A stretch of DNA of 10,000 nucleotides from Salpingoeca rosetta (Eukaryota; Opisthokonta; Choanoflagellata; Craspedida; Salpingoecidae): positions 280,317 to 290,316 of the forward strand of contig NW_004754902.1 of the NCBI RefSeq assembly GCF_000188695.1, read 5' to 3'. Numbering within the stretch: position 1 is the first letter of the stretch; each line of letters starts with the position of its first letter. Shown piece after piece: positions 1 to 10,000 of this stretch. A program made the position numbers and the translations under genes. Under the pieces are notes generated by a model that was given only the letters and a program-made list of their open reading frames with translations, did no database searches and was not told where the DNA came from.

Positions 1-636
1 GCGATGGCGGCGATAACCGACTTGCTCGTCTTGTCCTCGTCCTTCAGAAACCGGTCGATGCAGCTGAACACCTCTTCGCACGCGGGCACAAGCGCCTGTA
101 CATGTGGGAGGGTGGTGGAAATGTGTGTGTGTGTGTTGGGGGGGGGGGTGTTGTGTTGTCAGCAAAGAGCGCGTGACATCCAAAGCAGACCTCAGACTGA
201 AATGCACGCACTCAAAACACACATACACACAGAAAGGCACTGACGAGCGTACATTCAAGCATGCACACACATACACATACGGGCACCTGTTGAGCGGCCT
301 TGAGGTCCTCTGCGCGCGTGTCCGAGCTGGAGGCGGCGAGAATGTCCGCCTTGACAGATTGCATGGTGGACACGACCGCCGCTTGCTGTTCAGAGATGGT
401 GGACAGACACTCCGGCGCCACCGTGGACGGTGCCTGGCAGATGTGTGCGCACGTGCAAGAAAAGGACACCGTGATGTGAATAAGACAGGATCAGAACGCA
501 CGCTTCCGCGGGTGGAGAGGTTTAAGCACGTTGAATCAACAAACGCGGACTGCTTCCGCACAAGCGCAAGCACCCACACGCACATGCACATGCACACGTG
601 CACGTGCTTGTTTCGATGGCAGGTCCCAGTGGTAGC

Positions 637-668
<32 letters not shown>

Positions 669-744
669 CAACAACTTAAACAACAGCAACAACAATAACA
701 GCAACAGCAACAACAATGACAATAACAGCAACAGCAACAGCAAG

Positions 745-812
<68 letters not shown>

Positions 813-2379
813 CCAACCAGAAAGGAGCAGCACACGCTTCCTCCCTATCAACAACCACTGACCGTGACTTTGTCTGCAAGCTCCTGCGTGTTGGTGCGGT
901 GTTCATCGGCGAGCGAGAACGATCCGCACGCGTCCACGACGGCGGTCACGTGCTGCTTGGCGCGCTCCAGCATCGTGTTGGCCACACCCACGCAGTCCGT
1001 TGCAGCAGCACAGGCAAGGGCACTGCCGTACCCAGCAAGCTGTGCATGCAGGCAATGGGCGTGCGTGTGCATGTGTGTGTGTGTGCGTGCGTGTGTGTGT
1101 GTGTGTGTGAGAGTGAGTGAGTGAGTGAGTGAGTGAGTGTGTGTGTGTGTGTGTGTGGATGAATGAAGGCACGAATGACGCAACGGTTTCAGTAAAACGG
1201 TGTCAGCAACACCACCACCACCACCACCACCACCACCACCAGCACACCTCGTATGCCTGGAGGTCCTCGAGGAGGGTGACGTCGATCGAGTGCGCCGGCG
1301 TCAGCAGCACAGAAAAGTACTCCTTGTCAAGCGACTGGTGGTGCAAGAGAGATTTGGTGCGCAGGGAGGCGGAAGCATTTCAGAGGTGAACACAAGACAC
1401 AGAAAGCAACACCGCACAGCAACATCTCCCTGCCTCCCTCCTCGTAACATCTCTCCCACGCCCCTTTCCCTCTTCAACCCTTGTTCAACTGTTGTTTTGC
1501 CAAACCTTCCCCCCCCCCCTCTCCCGGCCGTAAAAAAAAGTCACTCCCTTTCATCACCTCCCCCTCCCCTTCCCCCACTGCCGCACCAGGCGCTCGCCGT
1601 TGACGACTTCGAGCGTTTCAAAGTGGGAGCGGGGCGCTGCGCTGATGCTCTCCACCTGCGCCGCCACCAGCTCACGCAGCTGGGCGGCAGTCTCGCCCGC
1701 ACGCGTCAGGCGCTCGTCCAACGCGCCGAGCCCTTCTGCCTGCGAACCCTATTTTGTGGTGGTGGTGGTGGTGACAAGGAGGTAGTGAGTCAGCGAAACA
1801 AGATGGACATGTGATGTGATGTTCACACATACACACACACATACACACATGCACACGCACAGGAGTGTAAGCATACGCGCGCCAACAAAGGCTAGAGCAT
1901 GCGAGGGCCAGGGTGGTGGTTGCACCTCTGTCGGGAGGGCGAGGATCTGCTCGTGGAGATCGGTGATAAAGTCCTCACTGAACCTGACGGAATGACGGCG
2001 AGAGGGGGGGGGTGACACGAGGGTAAGGAACAGGAAGCAGGTGAGGCACGGTGTGGTGAGGGTGTGCAACACTCACAACGCTCGAAACGCGCAGAGCAAA
2101 TAAGACTACTTGCACGCACACGCGCACACACGCACACACGATGTCACACACGATGTACGTGAACACCAGCACCGCCTGCACAAAGCGCAGTACTTTGGGT
2201 CGTCGATGTAGTGGAGGCAGGACGTACACATGGCGCCCAGGTCATTGTACAGCTCGTGCAGTTTCTGCAGATAGATGACAAACGTCGAGAAGAACGGCAT
2301 GAATACGAAGATGAGGCATGCCTCCACATCGTGAGCACGACACCTGCCCGTCACCAAAACAGTGATACCCACAAAGGCA

Positions 2380-2470
<91 letters not shown>

Positions 2471-4987
2471 GGCGACACCACCGCCGCACACACACACACA
2501 CACACACACGCACACACACACACACACGAAAAGCCTTGAGCCATGGCTACACACGTTCATGGCTGCGACGTATTCTGTGAACCAGACGCTGATCATGTCT
2601 GAGGGGGAACGTCCGTCCTCCTCCAGCTGGCGCGCTGGCTCAATGAAACTCCTGTCAAAGGGTGGCGAGTGGTGGTGGCGATGGTTGGTGGTGTGATGAT
2701 GGTGGTGAGATGATGGTGATGGTGGTGGTGATGGTGGTGGTGTGATGATGGTGGTGGCGGTGGTGGCGGTGGTGAGATGATAAGGTGTCGTGATGAAAGG
2801 AGGAGGAGGTGTGCATGCGTGTGCGAGGCTTGTGGTTGCATGGGAAGCTTGGATCAAATTTTTCGGATGCTAACGTACGTGCACGCCTCCGCTGCCTTGG
2901 TGCACCAGGATGACGCGGACTTGAGGTCTTCGTTGGCCTGCGTCTGTCAATGTGAAACATAACAAAACAAGATAAAAAAAAAACAACACAACGCGGCAGT
3001 TGCATGCATGCATGCACGCACGCATGGGGATGTAGACAGTAAGCAGTATGCACACGGTGAGACATGTCAACGACACGCAAGCCTCAAGAACAATGGGCAC
3101 CAACAGCAAGCAGACGGGTGCAGACAGCTGCAAGCTCCAAAGTTGTAGCGATAACAGTTCACACGTTTGACGAACCCAAGCGAGAACAAAGGCGGAGCGA
3201 AGCTGCGACGTGATGAGCAGCTCATTCTTCATCTGCTCACACACACACACACGCACACGCACACGCACGTGAAACATGCACAGATACGTGAGCATAACCG
3301 CGCATGGAGAACAATGTGGGTATGCGAACACTCGTGCACACATGCACACACATGCAACATCAGCACGAGCAGCACACAAGCACGCATGTGTGAGGTGTGT
3401 ACATGCTGAACGGGCTGCTGAACGGGCTGCTGAACGGGCTGCCACACCACCGCATGCCTCTATCGCAAGTGCCAGTGGGTCACAAGAGGCGGCCAGTTCA
3501 TTATGTTACCTTCTCGATGGTGGCCGCGTTGTCGGTGTTCTCACCCTCAGTGGCGCTCGCAACAGAGCCAGCCTGCACACAGCAAAACCCGCACGCACAC
3601 GAGTTCACACGCATGTGTGTGAGGGCCGAGCAATCTATGACACACATGCAATTAAGAATACAAATGCCACAACACCAGATCCCAGCATGCTTGCTTCTCG
3701 CTCCACCTGGACTTTGTGAACACTCCACACGCACACAAGCACACATAAAACCACAAGCACACACACGCACAAGCACACATAAAACCACAAGCACACAAAC
3801 AAGCACAAGCACAAACACAAACACATACATGCAAGCAAGAAAACACGCCTCTTCCTCCCCCACCCTCCACTTCTCACACCACTGCAACCCGGCCCGCACC
3901 CATTCGCCGAGCTGGCTGTCGCAGGCCTTGAGCTTGTCTTCGCACGTGCTGAGCATCGCAGAGGCGCGCTCAATCGCATTCATCATCTGCAAAAGGGAAG
4001 AAAGAGCACGCCGTGCGTTCGATCACGAATTAACGGAACAGCAGCAAAGAACACAGCTGATATGGCACACAACTGATACGAGCCACCACTTACACATACA
4101 CACACACTCCACACACACATGCCCACACACACACACACACATGCCCACACAAACGATTGGATCAATGCTGCACAATTGGTGTGTCATGGACGTACGTAAG
4201 CCTGTGCGGTTGCCATGGGTGCTTCCTGTTCCTTGGCCTGTCATGCACGCAGCACAACCAACGATCAGCAGCGCACGTGGCAATGAGAGGAGCAGGGAAT
4301 TTACAAGCAGAGGAGGAAGGGATACAAGCAGAGGAGGAAGGGATACAAGCAGAGGAGGAAGAAAGCAACAGCCACCAGAGGATGTTAGCATATGCATCTG
4401 GAACAGCTGTGTGCTCGCACTGCTGATCCCACGGTATGCTGTTCGTTCGCCCCCTTCTTCCGGAGCCCTCTACCTGATCCACTCGCTCATCCCCGCACAC
4501 CTCAACCACCCACTCTGTAAGCCAACGCACCAGCTCGAACACGCGGGCGATGGTCTTGATGTACTCTGCTGAGGCTTGCACATCTGTCGGCCGATCATGA
4601 TCACGAACAGCACCAGAGAGATGCAAGAGGCGTGAGTCGCACCAACAAGCACACGTGTGCAGGACAACACAAACACACCAACCGAAAGACACCACGCATT
4701 CGCCAGCAGCCGGCAGCCATCAGCTCACTCACCACACATTCGCTCCCCCCCCCCTCAAAAAAAAAGCCGCCCCCGTCCCCCCCTCCCGGCACGCACAGAG
4801 CTCATCATGCACCTTGGTGGCCAGCGGCTGCAGAGCCCACTTCACTGAGCTGCACGCCGGCAGTGTCTTCCTCAAGGTCCAGGTTGGACTGCTCCTCTCG
4901 CTCCTGCTGAAGTGCACGCTCGGTCATCTCCTGTCGCTGCATGCGCACGGACTGACGCTTTGTCTTGCGTCCAGGGCAACACGGCAT
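1..4987 (-). CDS. Unrecognised helical protein, 15 exons, 3' end outside window
   Basis: Minus-strand gene assembled from 15 exons, in order 4813-4987, 4474-4583, 4196-4237, 3900-3986, 3510-3572, 3176-3232, 2879-2937, 2555-2651, 2194-2264, 1926-1983, 1587-1739, 1248-1334, 863-1039, 287-433 and 1-95 (continues left). All junctions are GT-AG and the frame stays open for at least 492 codons. Eleven of 14 introns are phase 0. The start at 4987 ([10 protein letters not shown]) has A at -3 and no competing upstream exon was found. Residues about 10-35 are a charged, coiled-coil-like stretch ([19 protein letters not shown]). The rest is mainly amphipathic helix with scattered Cys and Trp, for example [15 protein letters not shown] in exon 4 and [10 protein letters not shown] in exon 7. 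There is no signal peptide, membrane segment or catalytic motif. Cys3-Cys4 beside a basic stretch could be an acylation site, which is speculation. Exons 3 and 6 (42 and 57 nt) are the least certain calls. I do not recognise the family; a scaffold or adaptor role is only a guess. Confidence 0.78.
637..813 (+). repeat. ACC then AAC triplet repeat inside intron 13 of gene 1
   Basis: Starts as ACC units, becomes AAC mixed with AGC and AAT units, and ends in 23 uninterrupted AAC units (745-813). On the sense (minus) strand this is a GTT repeat in the donor-side part of the intron at 434-862. Every frame through it gives only homopolymeric residues, so it is not coding. Confidence 0.9.
1075..1157 (+). 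repeat. GT / GAGT microsatellite in intron 12 of gene 1
   Basis: Compound tract of GT units, seven GAGT units (1111-1138) and more GT. On the sense strand it reads as CA and CACT near the acceptor of the 1040-1247 intron. The donor end of the same intron carries the complementary-type GGT repeat (sense strand). Confidence 0.85.
1211..1240 (+). repeat. (ACC)10 microsatellite beside an exon 12 donor
   Basis: Ten ACC units, 7 bp from the donor at 1247. On the sense strand this is a GGT run immediately inside the intron. Confidence 0.85.
2381..2527 (+). repeat. CA/CG compound microsatellite in intron 8 of gene 1
   Basis: A CA run, seven CG units (2395-2408), a long CA run to 2468, a 19-bp non-repeat spacer and a second CA run to about 2527. 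It is purely alternating pyrimidine-purine over most of its length. On the sense strand it is GT/GC and fills the donor-side half of the 2265-2554 intron. Confidence 0.9.
2690..2775 (+). repeat. Imperfect GGT/GAT triplet repeat in intron 7 of gene 1
   Basis: Irregular mixture of GGT and GAT triplets. On the sense strand it is CCA/TCA, forming a long pyrimidine-plus-A stretch before the acceptor at 2652. Confidence 0.75.
3405..3440 (+). repeat. 12-bp minisatellite, three exact copies
   Basis: Three perfect copies of GCTGAACGGGCT, in the intron between gene 1 exons 5 and 6. The apparent plus-strand peptide LNGLLNGL is a by-product of the 12-bp unit being a multiple of three. Confidence 0.9.
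3735..3802 (+). repeat. 34-bp tandem duplication in intron 4 of gene 1
   Basis: Two near-identical 34-bp units (3735-3768 and 3769-3802), each with the core AAGCACACATAAAACCACAA, inside a CA-rich intron. Units differ only at their ends. Confidence 0.8.
4303..4362 (+). repeat. 21-bp purine-rich minisatellite, 2.9 copies
   Basis: Units at 4303-4323, 4324-4344 and a partial third at 4345-4362, with core ACAAGCAGAGGAGGAAGG. On the sense strand of gene 1 it is a pyrimidine-rich tract upstream of the acceptor at 4238. Confidence 0.85.
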
Positions 4988-5217
4988 GGTGTGTGCAGCT
5001 GCGGTTGTTGTGTCGCAAGCAAAGCGAGCACCGAACTAGCAATTCTGGCTGCAGTCCTTCCTTGTTCAGAAGATCCAGTGATGCGCTGTGATGTGCTGAC
5101 AACACCTGGCACCACAACAAGCCGAAGCGATGGCGCGATCATGACACCCAAGATCGCAAGCCACGGCATTCAACACAGCATGCAGAGCAGCACGATCCAC
5201 CGAAGCGGTGGCGTGGT

Positions 5218-5241
5218 ACATGTGACGTAACATGTGAGTCA
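5218..5241. promoter_or_regulatory. Tandem 12-bp element with CRE-like and AP-1-like sites
   Basis: Two adjacent 12-bp units, ACATGTGACGTA (5218-5229) and ACATGTGAGTCA (5230-5241), share the first eight bases. Each has an E-box-like CATGTG followed by a bZIP-type site, TGACGTA(A) in the first and TGAGTCA in the second. The pair lies 230 bp upstream of the gene 1 start codon. Binding is inferred from known bZIP consensus sites only. Confidence 0.4.
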
Positions 5242-5719
5242 GTGTGCGACGTGAACAGAATGGGTGGCACTGCAGGCACAGCTGTGGGAGCCGGGCTGTT
5301 GCTTGGCGCACAACGAGGCACAAGGAGGTTGCGCCGCTTGCACAACGTCAAGGCACAACAAGCTGCGCCCACACTCTCCCTTGCCTCCTCCTCCGCCGCC
5401 AACCCCCTGGCTCAGTGCGCTGCATCATATCATCATCCCACGTACTTCATCACCATCATCACCATCAACCCATCAAACGCTGCCAGCCAGCCAGCGTGGC
5501 TTGCTTCTTCCGCTTCGTCTGCTTACCGTTGCTTTCAGTGTTTTCTGCACCTTCCGTTCAGTCTTCCTCACCTCTTTCGCAGTCTTTCGCAGATTTTCCA
5601 AGCACTCGGCGCGAGAATTTCACTGGCCTTTTTCTTGCCTCTTTTATCCAAATGCAGAAAATCACCCATATGAAAACCAGCTTTTGACAGAATTGCACTG
5701 TGTGGGTGGGTTCTGTGTG

Positions 5720-5880
<161 letters not shown>

Positions 5881-5951
5881 CTGCCAGCCTGCCTGTGCGC
5901 TTGTGTGGAACTTTGTTGATCTTTGCATCTCTCCGTTCTGGCTCGTTCTCG

Positions 5952-5957
5952 TTTATT
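5952..5957 (-). terminator. Polyadenylation signal AATAAA of the aldo/keto reductase gene
   Basis: The minus strand reads CAACAATAAACGAG, with a canonical AATAAA hexamer 67-72 nt beyond the reductase stop codon at 6024-6026. Position and sequence fit a eukaryotic cleavage and polyadenylation signal. The cleavage site itself cannot be placed; the GT-rich tract begins roughly 70 nt further downstream. Confidence 0.6.
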
Positions 5958-6023
5958 GTTGGGGAGTCAAAGTTGTCCTGTTGTCCACGTTGCTGGTGGT
6001 GGTTGTGACTGTTGCTGGGTTGC

Positions 6024-8816
<2,793 letters not shown>

Positions 8817-9045
8817 CTTTGGTTGTTGCGTTAGTGTTGGTTGGAATTGTGCACTTACCCTTGCAATGCGACTTCTTTTTTTTTGTGAACGGATTCCATG
8901 CACGGATAAGGAACGGAAGAGAGGTAAGGCTCTAAGATCGTCGTGCAAAGTGCGTGCAAGCAAAACAGAACACAACAATCAATCCATTTTGGTCTCCCCA
9001 ACACACACACACACACACACACACCAATCGACCTAATCGACGGCA
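8817..9045. promoter_or_regulatory. Divergent 229-bp region between reductase and Cys-rich gene
   Basis: The two start codons point away from each other and are 229 bp apart, so both promoters must overlap or lie close together unless there are unseen 5' UTR introns. The region holds a run of ten T at 8875-8884, a (CA)n tract at about 9001-9024, a CCAAT element at 9024-9028 and a direct repeat AATCGAC...AATCGAC at 9026-9041 just before the plus-strand ATG. No clear TATA box was seen. Part of it, 8817-8978, is also open in the reductase frame. Confidence 0.55.
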
Positions 9046-9790
9046 ATGGTCTACTCCGCCCCTGTCTCTGCCTCAGCCACCTCAGTGGTGCTGGTGCTGA
9101 GCAGCGTGCTTGGCGTTGTTCTCCTCGGTTATCAAGAAGGTCAGTGGGGAGCGGTTGGCGAAGTGGTCATGCTGGAGGATCGCACGGGCGCCTTCCACAT
9201 CAACTCGTCGGATCCAAACCAGTACCCCGTGTTTATCAACGGCGTGGATGTTGGCGCCGTGTTCTCCACGGTCACAGCCAGCAACGCCGAGCGTTGCCTC
9301 AAATCATGCCCCGCAGGTCAGTGTTGTTGAATCTTGGAAACGCGGGTACGTGGGTGGGCGAAGGAAAAAGGGGGGAGGGGCGGTTGGACAGGGGATGAAC
9401 GAAAAAGCGCCCACGCACACACGCACATACACGCACATCCACACATCCACACATCCACAAGCTTTCATTTCCCCCACGCACCCACACGTATGCACAACAA
9501 CTATAAAAACACATATCCTCTCCTTGCTGTGCTGTGCTTGCTTTTCTCTTCGTTCACTCCCAGGCCAATATGTGAGCCAGTGGTGCACGGAAGCAGAGCA
9601 AAACAAGTGCTCCAGCTGCCCCGCCTTTACGTCCAAGCTCGGCACAGGTCTTGACACCAGCTGCCAACCGTGCGTCCCAACCCACTGCGGCCAAGACACA
9701 TACATGGTCCCTTGCACTAGCGATCAGACCACAGAGAACCAGTGCATGCCGTGTCCACCGGGCACATACCAAGACAATGCCCAACACCGC

Positions 9791-9862
<72 letters not shown>

Positions 9863-10000
9863 TACGCCCATGTCACGTGTGAGCCCACGTGCCTTCCTTC
9901 CCTTCCCATTCCAAACCCTTTCCTCACCTGCACTCTCCCTGAACATCCCCCCCTTCCCCCCCCCCCCCAATTACTGTCACAGAAACGTCCTGCAAGTCGT
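9046..10000 (+). CDS. Secreted or membrane protein with TNFR/ephrin-receptor-like Cys-rich repeats, 3' end outside window
   Basis: Exons 9046-9316, 9564-9791 and 9983-10000 (continues right) join at GT-AG sites, all phase 1, giving 172 residues so far. Residues about 12-29 (SVVLVLSSVLGVVLLGY within them) form a hydrophobic signal peptide or signal anchor. Residues about 30-80 are a non-cysteine linker with one N-glycosylation sequon (Asn53-Ser-Ser). Cysteines then begin at C84, C88, C98, C106, C109, C124, C127, C132, C141, C151, C154 and C170. Motifs CPAGQYVSQWC, CQPC, YMVPC and CMPCPPGTYQD are typical of TNF-receptor cysteine-rich domains and of the ephrin-receptor-like repeat, where disulphide ladders build an extracellular stalk. 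This suggests a cell-surface or secreted protein. The downstream part, such as further repeats, a membrane span or a kinase domain, is outside the window. Start context is good (G at -3, G at +4). Exon 2 ends directly against a GT microsatellite. Confidence 0.87.
9792..9861 (+). repeat. GT microsatellite starting at the exon 2 donor of the Cys-rich gene
   Basis: Fifteen GT units (9792-9821), one AT, then about nineteen more GT units. The first GT is the splice donor that keeps the frame. Confidence 0.92.

Noticed and set aside
522..906. Long open frames through the AAC repeat giving poly-Leu, poly-Cys, poly-Val, poly-Asn or poly-Thr
   Set aside because: They arise from the triplet repeat, occur in several frames on both strands, and lie between two well-supported exons in a GT-AG intron.
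1926..2264. Similarity of IDDPKFSEDF in gene 1 to a short segment of the vinculin family
   Set aside because: A handful of shared residues across an exon junction is not enough, and the surrounding sequence does not follow that family.
2106..2857. Open frames rich in VCVC, THTH or HHHH over CA/GT and GGT tracts
   Set aside because: Dinucleotide and triplet repeats lack stops in some frames. The real exons here are short and in a different context.
3405..3440. 12-bp minisatellite considered as coding repeat or CRISPR-like array
   Set aside because: The copies are contiguous without spacers and lie inside an intron.
3660..3720. Possible extra gene 1 exon with peptide [11 protein letters not shown]
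   Set aside because: Its splice sites are plausible, but the 31-nt length would break the phase-0 join between exons 4 and 5.
3397..4572. Plus-strand open frame of 391 codons
   Set aside because: It is mostly antisense to exons 2-5 of gene 1 and their CA-rich introns, has repeat-derived composition (THTH, LNGL) and no family features.
5242..5673. Plus-strand open frame of 143 codons with a hydrophobic C-terminal half
   Set aside because: Low-complexity, no recognisable motif, and no splice or start context better than chance. The hydrophobic residues come from a pyrimidine-rich stretch.

Overview
The window is eukaryotic nuclear DNA from an intron-dense genome. Three split protein-coding genes can be assembled by joining short exons at GT-AG boundaries with consistent reading phase. 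Introns are about 120-430 bp and almost every one holds simple repeats (GT/CA, CCA/GGT, AAC, CT, poly-C or poly-G). Small exons, coding sequence rich in G/C-ending codons, microsatellite-filled introns and a TNF-receptor-like cysteine-rich secreted or membrane protein suggest a holozoan protist, most likely a choanoflagellate of the Salpingoeca kind. The organism is an inference; no rRNA or other marker is present.

Layout. (1) Positions 1-4987, minus strand: the first 15 exons (at least 492 codons) of a large, mostly alpha-helical protein that I do not recognise. It runs off the left edge. (2) Positions 4988-6023: intergenic, with the 5' flank of gene 1 (including a tandem 12-bp element holding CRE-like and AP-1-like sites), a (GT)n tract of about 160 bp, and the 3' end of gene 2 with an AATAAA signal. 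(3) Positions 6024-8816, minus strand: a complete 8-exon aldo/keto reductase of the D-xylose-reductase type, 328 aa, with the full Asp-Tyr-Lys-His tetrad. (4) Positions 8817-9045: a 229-bp divergent intergenic region. (5) Positions 9046-10000, plus strand: the first three exons of a protein with a signal sequence and TNFR/ephrin-receptor-like cysteine-rich repeats. It runs off the right edge.

The three genes show no obvious functional link. The reductase and the cysteine-rich gene share a short divergent promoter region; gene 1 lies downstream of the reductase on the same strand. I saw no tRNA, rRNA, transposon, CRISPR array or prokaryotic-style system. The most distinctive property is the non-random placement of repeats inside introns: GT- or G-rich on the sense strand near donors and CA-, CCA- or CT-rich near acceptors, with some splice sites lying inside microsatellites.
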